Assembly (NCBI RefSeq): GCF_021228235.1
Contig: NZ_JAJQRG010000003.1
Location: 372,001 to 436,000 of the forward strand
Direction: 5' to 3'
Source of the DNA: Pseudophaeobacter flagellatus
GTDB taxonomy: Bacteria > Pseudomonadota > Alphaproteobacteria > Rhodobacterales > Rhodobacteraceae
DNA length: 64,000 nucleotides
Shown: piece after piece, positions 1 through 7,468 of the stretch
Numbering within the stretch: position 1 is the first letter of the stretch
Layout of the letters: the number at the start of each line of letters is the position of its first letter
The notes under the pieces: generated by a model
Databases searched by the model: none
The model's input: the letters and a program-made list of their open reading frames with translations, nothing else
What the model was told of the DNA's origin: nothing
Program-made: the position numbers and the translations under genes

Positions 1-121
1 TCGCCGTCCTCCTGGCGCTGTCCGGTTTGCCTATGGGGGCTGCGGGGGTGCCCGCTGGCAGGCCCAGGGGCTTTGCTTGCACCGCGTTGTGAAATTCATC
101 CGGGCACGGCGGCTCGATAGA

Positions 122-391
122 TCACGCGGCATGGCGGCGCTGAACCCGGTAGCCCTGTTTGGCGGCATAGCTGCGCACAGTCTCGCCAACCCGGTTCAGG
201 GTCTGGTCAATAGGTTCAGGTGCTGGCGTAGGCTGCCCGATCAGGTGCTGAGGGTGCAGGCGCAGCGGGTCAAATCCCTGGCCGCGCGCGGCCTTCATAG
301 TGGCCCAAGCTGCAGAAAACAGGCTGGTGTCGTGCAGGTGATCCTCGGGCGAGCTGACGATCTGGCGGGCCGTTTTGGTAATGTCGTTCAT
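122..391 (-). CDS. Hypothetical phage protein (89 aa)
   Basis: I do not recognise a family. The 89-residue product is soluble, with no membrane segment and a helical, Arg/Gln-rich C-terminus. The start is well supported: on the minus strand GGAGG lies five bases before ATG at 391, and the ATG overlaps the stop of the upstream frame (ATGA). Palindromes resembling the repressor operators lie 35-80 bp upstream (426-471), so leftward transcription of this gene is probably repressed in the lysogen. After its TGA the same frame stays open to the window edge, so a further leftward gene probably starts near 80-120, but I cannot place its start. Confidence 0.6.
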   Translation of the reverse strand: MNDITKTARQIVSSPEDHLHDTSLFSAAWATMKAARGQGFDPLRLHPQHLIGQPTPAPEPIDQTLNRVGETVRSYAAKQGYRVQRRHAA

Positions 392-744
392 TCAATCCTC
401 CATCGGTTGATGTGATGATTGATAAAGGGGACAAAAATCCCTGTCAATATGTTTAGGGGAAAATTGTCCCCATATTTTGATTTGAGCACAACGTTCATGT
501 TGCGAAACGTTGTGAAATAGGGGGATGGTCTACCGTTCAGTAGCCGACCGCCTCGGGCCTTCAGCAGCTTGGGTGGGTTGCTGTCAATCATAGCGGGAAG
601 CAGCAACGCGCAGATAGCGACCATTGCAATGTCAGGTCCAGCGGGCGGCGGGACCTGACTAGCGGCCCTGAGCCGACCTTCGCGAAGGACATGCGCCATG
701 AGCGGTTTCGGCTCCTCGCTGTCATTCGTCAAAGCGGTCTTCAT
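388..744 (-). CDS. Uncertain small ORF (118 aa)
   Basis: An open frame of 118 residues with a Pro-rich N-terminal half. The first ~75 residues look like plausible protein. The C-terminal third is encoded by AT-rich DNA containing two repressor-type palindromes (426-471), which argues that this part is a promoter/operator region. In favour: its TGA overlaps the ATG of the next minus-strand gene. Against: no clear ribosome binding site before ATG at 744. It may be a real gene with embedded operators, or a chance frame. Confidence 0.3.
   Translation of the reverse strand: MKTALTNDSEEPKPLMAHVLREGRLRAASQVPPPAGPDIAMVAICALLLPAMIDSNPPKLLKARGGRLLNGRPSPYFTTFRNMNVVLKSKYGDNFPLNILTGIFVPFINHHINRWRIE
426..471. 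promoter_or_regulatory. OL-like pair of repressor operators
   Basis: Two imperfect palindromes, GGGGACAAAAATCCC (428-442, ending one base later in T) and GGGGAAAATTGTCCC (456-470), 28 bp apart in AT-rich DNA. They match the pattern GGGGAnnATnnTCCC found in the cI-cro intergenic region (2606-2684). By position they would control leftward transcription of the gene at 122-391 and genes beyond the window, as OL does in lambda. The sequence match is seen directly; binding is inferred. Confidence 0.6.
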
Positions 745-768
745 TCCAGCGTGGCGACGGTAGCTTGC

Positions 769-1737
769 CTACTGCGGAACCTCTTCAAGCACCGTCCCTA
801 CCGGCGCAGAACGTTTCGACAGCAGGTCGCGGATTTCTCGGAGGATCGTCACAGTCTCGTCATTCGATGCATTAATGATCCCTCCTAGCTGCACCGACGT
901 TTCAGCCTGGGCATCGCGCAAACCGGCTACCCCAGCCTGCACGTCCTCAAGGGCAGACTGAACCTCCGGGCCGTTGTCGGGCGTACGCCGGTACTCAGAA
1001 TAGACGATCTGGACCGCTGGCATTGCAATGGCAATTATCACAGCGAAAACACCGATCAAGATAGCCCGCCCCGCAGTACGGTCATTATCCGCAGCGGCCT
1101 TCTCGAACTTCTGAAGGAACTCGGCAGCGGCACCTTGCAGGCCATTGGCGATCTGCGCTGCATCTGTGGCGATGCCCTGCATCTGCTCAAACCGTTTTTC
1201 GATACGTTCGAGGCGCTCATTGGTCTCAAAGATCGGGTTCCGCGGAATCTTGAACTGATCGATGTTAGGCTGTCGCGCCGGCTCCGGCTTCGCAATGTCT
1301 TCGGGGATATGCGGACGCATTGCCTCAATCGTTCGCTGCTGGTCTGCAATCTGCTTGGCAACACGGCCAATGGCGGAATCTTCCCCGGCGGAGAGCCCTA
1401 GGTTTTTCATACGATCTTGAAGGCCGCGATAGGGCGCAAGTGCCTTCTCCATCTGTTCCTGGATGGCAGAGTCGCGTTTCGCGTCCTCAGCCAGATTCGC
1501 CGCGACACCCTCATGCCCCGAAAGCCCTTGGAGATGCTTCATTTGCTCTTGCAAATGGCCAAGCGGTTCGATCTGCCGCCTCACGCCTTCCATGGCTTTC
1601 TTCAGAGCCCGCCCCCTTTCACCGCCACCATCCCCCTGAGCCTTCAATTTTTCGCTCAAAGCGGCAAGATCGACGCCTTTCTTCTTCGGTGGGCTTTCAC
1701 CGTCGCCTTGGCTGTCGTCATGGTCATCACTCATCAA
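769..1737 (-). CDS. Membrane-anchored coiled-coil protein (322 aa)
   Basis: Family not recognised. The N-terminal ~50 residues are acidic then Lys-rich and probably disordered. A long, helical, Gln/Glu-rich region follows to about residue 215. One strong membrane segment lies at about 224-246 (AILIGVFAVIIAIAMPAVQI), followed by a ~75-residue helical tail. AGGA lies six bases before the ATG at 1737 (a second ATG follows at 1734). It is downstream of and codirectional with the repressor gene, where lysogenically expressed genes such as superinfection exclusion factors often sit; that role is only a positional guess. Confidence 0.7.
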   Translation of the reverse strand: MMSDDHDDSQGDGESPPKKKGVDLAALSEKLKAQGDGGGERGRALKKAMEGVRRQIEPLGHLQEQMKHLQGLSGHEGVAANLAEDAKRDSAIQEQMEKALAPYRGLQDRMKNLGLSAGEDSAIGRVAKQIADQQRTIEAMRPHIPEDIAKPEPARQPNIDQFKIPRNPIFETNERLERIEKRFEQMQGIATDAAQIANGLQGAAAEFLQKFEKAAADNDRTAGRAILIGVFAVIIAIAMPAVQIVYSEYRRTPDNGPEVQSALEDVQAGVAGLRDAQAETSVQLGGIINASNDETVTILREIRDLLSKRSAPVGTVLEEVPQ

Positions 1738-1974
1738 TAATCATCCTGAATTCGGTGCCCGAGGCATAGATATAGGGGATGCTTCACGGTATTGTAGGCT
1801 CAGTGGTGCAGGCAGGCATTCATCCCGCCTTCCTTCTCCCGTAATTTTCGTAAAGTGCCGTTGCTCATCTGTGCTCACGGCACAGTTCGCTCCTCGGCAC
1901 ACGGTCCACTTCGTGCGCTTCCTGGTCATTCGGCCGACGCGCGGCGAACGGCAACTTCCCGCCCGCAGCATCTT

Positions 1975-2607
1975 TTAGTTGGTTTTTCTAGCGAGTTCGG
2001 CGGGCCAGTGGAGCCGAACCTTTGCCGCCCACTTGAGCCGGACGTTCCATATATTGTTCGCGCCGGGGTTCAGGGAAATCAGGTGAAATAGCCCCGGTTC
2101 GTCACCGGGCTTGATCTGCTTGACCCAGCCCATGCCGTCCTCATCTTCGCAGACGCAGCGGTGACCAATGTCATCCGACGGCACGGCGTCATGGCCGTTG
2201 CGGGTGTAAAACAGCAGATCCCCGGCAGAATAGACAGGTTCCATGCTGTCGCCCTCGACCTCTACCGCGACAATGCCATGAGGGGATAGTCCGGGCGGGC
2301 ATTCGACCTGGGGGCCGTCGCCTTTTTCATAGACGTCAAACAGGGGAACCTGGGCACCAGCACCGACTTTACCAGCGATTGCGATGGTTGGGGCTACTTG
2401 GAAGTCGCCTGCCATGAAACTTTCAAGTGAAACGCCTGTAGCGGCGGCAAGCCGTAGAGCATCTTCTGCATTGGTGCTTTGCGTCTTTCCCTGATTGATC
2501 TTCTTCAGCTGCTCGTAAGAAACACCAGCCTTTTCGGCTAGTTTTCGCATCGAAAGTCCTGATGCGGCCATTGCTCCGTTGAGCGCTTCTCTGAATGTCA
2601 AAGGCAT
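1975..2607 (-). CDS. Phage repressor, LexA/CI type (HTH + S24 peptidase)
   Basis: A 210-residue repressor of the CI/LexA class that should keep the phage lysogenic. Residues ~4-65 are an HTH_3 domain (the recognition region includes SYEQLKKINQGKTQ). Residues ~75-205 are a peptidase S24 domain with a likely AG cleavage site near 78-79 (IAGKVGAG), Ser121 in GDSMEP and Lys163 in WVKQIK as the catalytic dyad, so RecA-stimulated self-cleavage is expected. I chose ATG at 2607; the frame continues 29 codons upstream, but that stretch is the operator region. The first operator overlaps this start codon, suggesting autoregulation. Confidence 0.9.
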   Translation of the reverse strand: MPLTFREALNGAMAASGLSMRKLAEKAGVSYEQLKKINQGKTQSTNAEDALRLAAATGVSLESFMAGDFQVAPTIAIAGKVGAGAQVPLFDVYEKGDGPQVECPPGLSPHGIVAVEVEGDSMEPVYSAGDLLFYTRNGHDAVPSDDIGHRCVCEDEDGMGWVKQIKPGDEPGLFHLISLNPGANNIWNVRLKWAAKVRLHWPAELARKTN

Positions 2608-2684
2608 AGGGTGACAATATTCCCTATTGGCTGTCAAGAATAGGAGACGATTGTCCCTTGCTATTTGGGGATAATAATCCCTAT
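2606..2684. promoter_or_regulatory. OR-like operator cluster between repressor and Cro-like gene
   Basis: Three palindromes in 79 bp: ATAGGG-N10-CCCTAT (2606-2627), AGGAGACGATTGTCCCT (2642-2658) and GGGGATAATAATCCC (2667-2681). All share the GGGGAnnATnnTCCC-like pattern, although the first has one extra central base. The first overlaps the repressor start codon and the third ends 9 bp before the Cro-like start. The layout is that of a lambda-type three-site right operator. Confidence 0.75.
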
Positions 2685-2692
2685 ATGGCGTC

Positions 2693-2908
2693 ATGATTAC
2701 TGCACACCTGATTTCGGAGATCGAGACTTTTGCCTCTTTGAGGGGGATCGCTCCGGCGACGGTTACCAGCCGAGGTGTTGGGAATAGTCGACTTTATCAC
2801 CGCCTGAAAAATGGCAAAAGCTGTACGTTGGATGTGGCCGAGCGGCTGCGCGCCTATATGGCCGAAAACCCACCGCTCGCTGCCGCACAGTCGGAGGGTG
2901 CAGCATGA
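2693..2908 (+). CDS. Cro-like HTH protein (71 aa)
   Basis: A 71-residue protein divergent from the repressor. It has a short helix-turn-helix-like segment around residues 20-40 (PATVTSRGVGNSRLYHRLKN) and resembles the small antirepressor/Cro proteins of alphaproteobacterial phages. The start codon is 9 bp from the third operator, so it would be the first rightward lytic gene. The stop overlaps the next start (ATGA at 2905), indicating translational coupling. The family is assigned mainly from position, size and the HTH-like pattern. Confidence 0.7.
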   Translation: MITAHLISEIETFASLRGIAPATVTSRGVGNSRLYHRLKNGKSCTLDVAERLRAYMAENPPLAAAQSEGAA

Positions 2909-3228
2909 GCCGCCCCCGTCTGACCCTGATTGTGAACAATGATATGCCATGCTCGCAGGATGTGCCGCGCGCTGGGCAAAAGTCTTGGTCAAATATGTTT
3001 GACCCCTATGCCCTAAAGGCTAATGCGCCGGATCTATGGTCGGCCTATTTCCGTGCCCGGTTCAACAGCCCGCGCGAAGTGGCGCTGTTCTGCGACGTGA
3101 GCTTTCAAACCGCGCTGAACTGGTGGGGCGCGGTAACCGCCCCAGCCAGCCATATTACGTTGCTGGTCATACTAACTGACCCAGACGCAGCTGCCTTCTT
3201 TGGCGAAACGTTGGGACGGGCGGCATGA
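2905..3228 (+). CDS. Hypothetical early phage protein (107 aa)
   Basis: A 107-residue protein translated from an ATGA overlap with the Cro-like gene. The segment around residues 45-80 (ARFNSPREVALFCDVSFQTA) looks like a degenerate helix-turn-helix, with the Trp pair (NWWG) following as in phage DNA-binding proteins that read 'F...T..NW..G'. It probably acts in the early lytic programme. No named family is assigned. Confidence 0.7.
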   Translation: MSRPRLTLIVNNDMPCSQDVPRAGQKSWSNMFDPYALKANAPDLWSAYFRARFNSPREVALFCDVSFQTALNWWGAVTAPASHITLLVILTDPDAAAFFGETLGRAA

Positions 3229-3236
3229 TGGGTGGT

Positions 3237-3740
3237 TCAACTACTTTTGCTACGTTTCTTCCACCAGCTCGCAACGAGAGCGCCCAGAACGCCGTATCCG
3301 CCCAGAACGACAACTGCCCAGCCAAGGCCAGACGCATACCAAATGAAGCCAGAGTGCAAAACGGCTATTCCCCAATAGAATTCAACCACTTTTTTGATGA
3401 GTGGGTTTTCTTCCTCCTTGTCGGAGGCAAGTTCACCAACTTCAAAATTGTCTGGCTCGTCAGATTCCCAAAACTCATCAGGAATGTCGTCGATATTGCC
3501 GGTCTCAAGTTCTTTGAGCAACGTATCGGACTCGAGCGCTTGTCCGTCCTCCGAAGTCAAGCAGGCGATCCTATCAAGGCGAAATGTGCGGGCGTCATTG
3601 TGCAAATTGCACCAGCCATGCAGGTAGACCTTCCCGCCCCAGGTTTCTTTAAAAAGGAAGGTGACCGCCCGATCAGTTTCTGCCCCAGCGGCATCACGGT
3701 AGGTCAAATTTGCAAAAATGGGTTTGAAGGTTCGGTTCAC
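3237..3740 (-). CDS. WYL-domain protein with C-terminal membrane segment
   Basis: A 167-residue protein. Residues ~1-65 match a WYL domain: KVYLHGWCNLHNDARTFRLD has the typical 'vYLxaxcxlRxxxRtFrldRI' pattern. WYL domains bind small ligands or nucleic acid ends and are common in phage and defence regulators. After an acidic linker (~75-110) there are hydrophobic stretches at ~115-157 (IAVLHSGFIWYASGLGWAVV and VVLGGYGVLGALVASWW) followed by a basic tail, suggesting membrane anchoring. A WYL domain without an N-terminal HTH and with a membrane anchor is unusual. It is transcribed against the early genes. Confidence 0.7.
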   Translation of the reverse strand: MNRTFKPIFANLTYRDAAGAETDRAVTFLFKETWGGKVYLHGWCNLHNDARTFRLDRIACLTSEDGQALESDTLLKELETGNIDDIPDEFWESDEPDNFEVGELASDKEEENPLIKKVVEFYWGIAVLHSGFIWYASGLGWAVVVLGGYGVLGALVASWWKKRSKSS

Positions 3741-3876
3741 GAAACCGTCTCCCCATCAAAATCAATCGTGGATCGGTTGGTCCAAAAGTATGCCAAAGCA
3801 AAATCGCTCCTTAATTGTTTGCGTAGCAAGGGGTGTAGCGGGTCGCGCGTGCGAGGTGCGGCCCGCGATGGTCTTA

Positions 3877-4116
3877 CTAAGTATCTGAATCCTCAAAATA
3901 ATCGCCTTCTGAGAAATCGAAATAGACCTCCCCAATCTTTTTTCCGATGCGGCCAGTCACTTCGTGATGTCCATCTTGGTATTCGCCGCGCTCTAGTTTG
4001 CTGGCAATCTTTCTCAATGCCGCAGCAGTCCAACCTCGCGCTACGTTCTCTGACGGACCTGGGCAAGTTAGTTCCACGTTGCATTCGATATACTGCATCA
4101 GCTGTGGTTCGCTCAT
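3877..4116 (-). CDS. Small hypothetical protein (79 aa)
   Basis: A 79-residue acidic protein (ends DFSEGDYFEDSDT) with a probable amphipathic helix around residues 28-45. No membrane segment and no recognised family. The reading frame, composition and codirectional position between two other minus-strand genes support it as real. It may be a phage-encoded host-modulating protein, but the sequence gives no function. Confidence 0.55.
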   Translation of the reverse strand: MSEPQLMQYIECNVELTCPGPSENVARGWTAAALRKIASKLERGEYQDGHHEVTGRIGKKIGEVYFDFSEGDYFEDSDT

Positions 4117-4309
4117 TTTGTTCGGCCTCTTTTTGGGGGCTGACGAAAGGTGGCATCAGGTCGCGCGTGCCAAGTGCTGCCTGTATCTTATCGATTGTTA
4201 CAATCAGAAAAGTATCACCTATAGGTTGCGAAAAATCAAGCCGGGTTCAGATCGGGGCCCGCATATGAGCGGGCCTCTGGATAAGCAGGCATTTGATGCC
4301 TTTATGCGG

Positions 4310-4654
4310 TCAATCGGTGCCGAGGTAGAGTTGCAGCCCGCGCAGGGCGGCGAAGACCACACCACAGCAGCCAGAAAAATAAAGGATAACTCCGGCGAAA
4401 GTGAACTTTCTGAACGGGATTTCGACCACGCCGAAGGAGTATATTCGCTGCCGGAAGGTGTGCGTTTCCGCTTCGCCGAAACCGATGCCGATCATGGCAG
4501 CGGAAATCGAGCCGATCAGCAGATCGTCGTGGGGGCTACCAATGAGCATGGTCCATACGCCAGCGACCAGGCCAGCCGCACCAAGAGCCGCATACCACTT
4601 CTCAGCGACCACAGCCGCCAGGCGATCTATCGTGTTTGCAAATGGTGCGTTCAT
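4310..4654 (-). CDS. Small integral membrane protein (114 aa)
   Basis: A 114-residue protein with about three hydrophobic segments: ~21-38 (YAALGAAGLVAGVWTML), ~45-60 (LLIGSISAAMIGIGFG) and ~83-108 (FTFAGVILYFSGCCGVVFAA). I chose ATG at 4654 because AAAGGAGG lies about 11 bases upstream on the minus strand; a longer frame reading from 5038 lacks such a site. Family not recognised. A plus-strand frame covers the same DNA but has no such features. Membrane proteins at this place in temperate phages are often exclusion or host-takeover factors (inference). Confidence 0.65.
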   Translation of the reverse strand: MNAPFANTIDRLAAVVAEKWYAALGAAGLVAGVWTMLIGSPHDDLLIGSISAAMIGIGFGEAETHTFRQRIYSFGVVEIPFRKFTFAGVILYFSGCCGVVFAALRGLQLYLGTD

Positions 4655-5060
4655 TGGGCTCGAGCCTCCTTTGGCAGGGGGCGCAAATGATCGGCATTCA
4701 AACTGGCCGCATTGCGCGACCGGACTACAGTTTTCATCCTGCATTTTCTCCGTTGATGTGTGGGATGAATGCGCGCGGTAGGTCTGCAAACCTGCCGCGC
4801 ATCCCACGGTTTTCAAGGATTGCAGGGTTTCGTGATTCTCAATCGCGCGCCTCTGGCTCTTTTTCCATTTCCGAACACGCGCCGGAATTCTTTCACGCTG
4901 AACATCACGGGACAGCGGAACAACAAAACTGCACTGCATACCGGGTCCGGCGCGGACGGCATGACCTTTCATGGGCCGGTAAGTGCAATCACCGGGGCGC
5001 AGGCAGGCGCCAGAGGCGGGTTCTCCCGTCACTGCCACTCATTCAACGGAGGGCAGGGGC
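4655..5060. other. 406-bp stretch without a supported gene
   Basis: Divergent region between the minus-strand membrane protein gene and the replication gene. An open plus-strand frame runs through 4769-5158, and its Gly/His-rich segment looks somewhat protein-like, but it has no ribosome binding site and overlaps the replication gene out of frame. The region must hold promoters for the replication operon; I cannot identify them with confidence. Confidence 0.5.
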
Positions 5061-5933
5061 ATGAGCATCGAGATACATGCACTGATCAAGCGCCGCGTAG
5101 TGGGTTCGCCCACCAAGAAGGCAATCTTGCTTTATATGGCCGACGCTGCCAGCGATGACGGCTCAGGGATCTGGGTCAGCAAGGGTAACATGGCGCTCGA
5201 TCTGGAAATGAAAAGCAAGCGCACTGTGCAGACCAATATTGCCGATCTGGTTGAGGCGGGGATCGTCTCCGAAGTCGGGCAGCGCAAGTGTAAGAACGGC
5301 TTCACAGTCGAATACCGGATCAATCTAAACACGGTTTCAGGCCTCCCACAGACCCGTGCAGCAAATGCACCCGTACCACAACATATAGCGGGCGCATTAA
5401 ATGCACGGGTGCAGGAGCTGCATCCGACTGGTGCAGGAAATGCACCCCCACCCGTGCAGGAGATGCACCCAAACCATCCTTTGAACCATAATAGAACCTT
5501 GTGTCCGGCTGACGCCGACCACACACAACAACTAGATTTTGATTTTTCTGGTTTCTTTGATCAGTTCGCTGATGCCTTCCCCAGGATGGGCGATGCAGAG
5601 AAAACCGAGGATGCACTGCGCAAGGCGCTGGGTGAGGGCGTCGACCCCGCCGCGATCCTGGCAGGGGCCAAGGCCTATGCCGTCGAGCAGCAGGGCAACC
5701 AGCCGCGCTACATCAAATATTCCGAGAACTGGATCGAGGAAAAGCGTTGGCGCCAGCATGTGACCAAGCCGGTTGCATTCGTGGATCCGCAGAAGGTGCT
5801 GGAAGAGCGCGCCAAGGATATCCAAGCCCGCAAGCCATGGGCCCGCACCATTAAGGTCAGCCAGGCAGGGGAGTGCATCACAGCCGGTCTGGTTTCGGTA
5901 GCGCAGTGTCGCGCGGCGGGGATCAACGTATGA
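5061..5933 (+). CDS. Phage replication protein (winged-helix, O-like) with ori repeats in its gene
   Basis: A 290-residue protein. The N-terminal ~95 residues form a helix-turn-helix/winged-helix domain beginning MSIEIHALIKRRVVGSPTKK, typical of phage replication initiators. A Pro/Ala-rich linker (~95-165) follows, encoded by DNA with five iteron-like repeats. The C-terminal ~180-250 region (FFDQFADAFPRMGD ... YIKYSENWIEEKRW) matches the DNA-replication/helicase-loader-like C-terminus seen in such phage proteins. The start at 5061 has GGAGGGCAGGGG just upstream; a start 26 codons earlier is possible but lacks a binding site. First gene of a rightward operon joined by ATGA overlaps. Confidence 0.75.
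   Translation: MSIEIHALIKRRVVGSPTKKAILLYMADAASDDGSGIWVSKGNMALDLEMKSKRTVQTNIADLVEAGIVSEVGQRKCKNGFTVEYRINLNTVSGLPQTRAANAPVPQHIAGALNARVQELHPTGAGNAPPPVQEMHPNHPLNHNRTLCPADADHTQQLDFDFSGFFDQFADAFPRMGDAEKTEDALRKALGEGVDPAAILAGAKAYAVEQQGNQPRYIKYSENWIEEKRWRQHVTKPVAFVDPQKVLEERAKDIQARKPWARTIKVSQAGECITAGLVSVAQCRAAGINV
5356..5468 (+). repeat. Five iteron-like repeats, candidate phage replication origin
   Basis: Five 15-bp units related to GTGCAGSARATGCAC, each a dyad of GTGCA and TGCAC around five bases: 5356-5370 (GTGCAGCAAATGCAC), 5392-5406 (GCGCATTAAATGCAC), 5409-5423 (GTGCAGGAGCTGCAT), 5431-5445 (GTGCAGGAAATGCAC), 5454-5468 (GTGCAGGAGATGCAC). Units 1, 2 and 4 are read in one codon frame (ANAP-like) and units 3 and 5 in another (VQELHP, VQEMHP), so conservation is at the DNA level. 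The placement inside the replication gene is like the lambda origin within gene O. Confidence 0.7.
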
Positions 5934-6226
5934 GCGCCCAACACGCAAACCCAGATCTGCACGGCACCCGCTTTGGCAATGTGGTGGTCACCGTGGACCT
6001 AGAGCTAGGCGACTGCATGGTTCGGGCCCCCCAGAAAGGCCGGATCTGCACAATGCCCCGCACGATCAGGTTGAACAGCCTTGATGAGATCCGGGGCGCA
6101 TATGCGGCGCAGGCCCAGCTGGCCCGACGCGCTCCAAAAGAAAACCCGCATGCTGCCGATATCGCCCGCGCGCTCAAACTCGCGGGCCAAAAGCTCAAAG
6201 CCCATCAGGAAAGGAAACGAACATGA
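5930..6226 (+). CDS. Hypothetical phage protein (98 aa)
   Basis: A 98-residue basic protein that starts by ATGA overlap with the replication gene and itself ends by overlap with the next gene. The N-terminal half is beta-rich (FGNVVVTVDLELGDCMVRAP), the C-terminal ~40 residues are a Lys/Arg/Ala-rich helix. No recognised family; tight coupling with the replication gene suggests a replication accessory role (inference). Confidence 0.65.
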   Translation: MSAQHANPDLHGTRFGNVVVTVDLELGDCMVRAPQKGRICTMPRTIRLNSLDEIRGAYAAQAQLARRAPKENPHAADIARALKLAGQKLKAHQERKRT

Positions 6227-6783
6227 AGATTGATTTTTCCAATCTGCGCGCCGCCAACATCTCCCGCCAGGCCGAGTGGCCGGGCAACGACAAGGCAGAT
6301 CTTGGTTTCCGCGCGCTTGAAGTGGCAGACGAGGCTGGGGAGCTGATGGGCGCCCTCAAGAAGTTGGCCCGCGCGCAGCGTGGTATCGCAGGCAACACAC
6401 TCTCTATGCAGGACGTAGCCGACGAGATGGGCGATACCGTGATCGCGCTGGACCTGCTGGCTATCGAGATGGATTTTCATTTTCGCGTCTGGGCTGACAA
6501 TGATTGGGCACATCAGGCAGGCCCTCCGACGCCAGTAGAAGAGTTGGCCTTGATGCTGGATGCTGCCGTGGGAAACCTATCGGGTTTTGTCGCAGATCGA
6601 CTGCAGGAAGATCGAGGCGAAGTGCGTGCGGATAGTACGGATCAGAAGATCCGAAAGCACGCTGGCCGCACTGCGTTCTGGGTCATGTGCCTGGCCGATG
6701 CGCTGGGCGTGGATCTCGAGACTGCGATCACCACCAAGTTCAACAAGACTTCTGAAAAATACGGGATGGCCACGCGCCTCTGA
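6223..6783 (+). CDS. MazG-like all-alpha NTP pyrophosphohydrolase
   Basis: A 186-residue protein with the metal-binding signature of the all-alpha NTP-pyrophosphatase superfamily (MazG/dUTPase-2): EVADEAGE at 33-40 and DEMGD at 67-71, i.e. ExxDE...ExxD. These enzymes hydrolyse (d)NTPs to monophosphates. Phage members are thought to shape nucleotide pools or lower the host alarmone response. The C-terminal half (~100-186) is an extra helical region with no recognised motif. Starts by a four-base overlap with the preceding gene in the replication operon. Confidence 0.8.
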   Translation: MKIDFSNLRAANISRQAEWPGNDKADLGFRALEVADEAGELMGALKKLARAQRGIAGNTLSMQDVADEMGDTVIALDLLAIEMDFHFRVWADNDWAHQAGPPTPVEELALMLDAAVGNLSGFVADRLQEDRGEVRADSTDQKIRKHAGRTAFWVMCLADALGVDLETAITTKFNKTSEKYGMATRL

Positions 6784-6811
6784 CTTTCAGCTTTGCTCAG
6801 GAGAAAACCTC

Positions 6812-7465
6812 ATGCTTGATAACCCACAAGAACCGCTAAAATCCGAAGGTGACGCCCTCTACTTCCGTGCTGCTGCGCTGGTTGTGAAGGAGGGCAAGGC
6901 CAGCACCTCGTTTGTTCAGAAGCACCTTGCTATCGGCTACAACAAGGCCGCCCGCCTGGTTGAGCGCATGGAAGAACAGGGGATTGTGTCTGCAGCTGAT
7001 CATATCGGGAAACGGGAAGTCGCCACGATTGATACGATCCGCGCAGCTATTGCCCTGCAAAGTGATCTTTCCAAAGACGCCGACAAGGCCGCGCTGGTGG
7101 AAGCCCTCGCAGCTGCCTCTGATGACATTGCTGCGAAAGCCCTAAAGGGGGCTCATGACAAGCAGCGGCAAAGCCAGGGTAAGCCGCCTATGAAGGCAGA
7201 CCAAGATTTTGATAAGGCAGCAGATGCAAGCTACCGGGTGACGGCAACTGAATTGCGTCAGTTCATTGAGCGCTTTGAACGCCTAGACGCTGAAAAGAAG
7301 GATATCGCAGAACAGCAGAAAGAGGTCATGGCAGAGGCAAAGTCCCGCGGCTACGACACAAAGGTGATCCGCAAGGTGATCGCCCTGCGCAAGCGCGACC
7401 AAGACGATATCGCCGAGGAAGAGGCGGTGCTCGAAATGTACAAAGAAGCGCTGGGGATGAGCTGA
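6812..7465 (+). CDS. FtsK-gamma winged helix fused to GapR (DUF2312)
   Basis: A 217-residue protein of two DNA-binding domains. Residues ~12-70 are an FtsK gamma domain: KASTSFVQKHLAIGYNKAAR, then RMEEQGIVS and GKREV, which match the KOPS-reading domain of the FtsK translocase. There is no translocase motor. Residues ~139-216 are a GapR/DUF2312 domain (LRQFIERFERLDAEKKDI, EVMAEAKSRGYDTKVIRKVI), the nucleoid protein that clamps overtwisted DNA and stimulates topoisomerases. An Ala/Lys/Gln-rich linker (~75-135) joins them. AGGAG lies before ATG 6812. Each match is strong by eye; the combined function (DNA topology or segregation during phage replication) is inferred. Confidence 0.85.
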   Translation: MLDNPQEPLKSEGDALYFRAAALVVKEGKASTSFVQKHLAIGYNKAARLVERMEEQGIVSAADHIGKREVATIDTIRAAIALQSDLSKDADKAALVEALAAASDDIAAKALKGAHDKQRQSQGKPPMKADQDFDKAADASYRVTATELRQFIERFERLDAEKKDIAEQQKEVMAEAKSRGYDTKVIRKVIALRKRDQDDIAEEEAVLEMYKEALGMS

Positions 7466-7468
7466 ACC

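Noticed and set aside
1741-1971. Minus-strand 76-residue frame between repressor and coiled-coil protein genes
   Set aside because: Arg/Cys-rich composition, no ribosome binding site and no family resemblance.
4265-4690. Plus-strand frame starting MSGPLDKQAFDAF and running opposite the membrane protein gene
   Set aside because: The minus strand of the same DNA has a strong ribosome binding site and membrane segments; the plus frame has neither a binding site nor recognisable features beyond the first ~20 residues.
4769-5158. Plus-strand Gly/His-rich frame overlapping the start of the replication gene
   Set aside because: No ribosome binding site, and it overlaps the well-supported replication gene in another frame.
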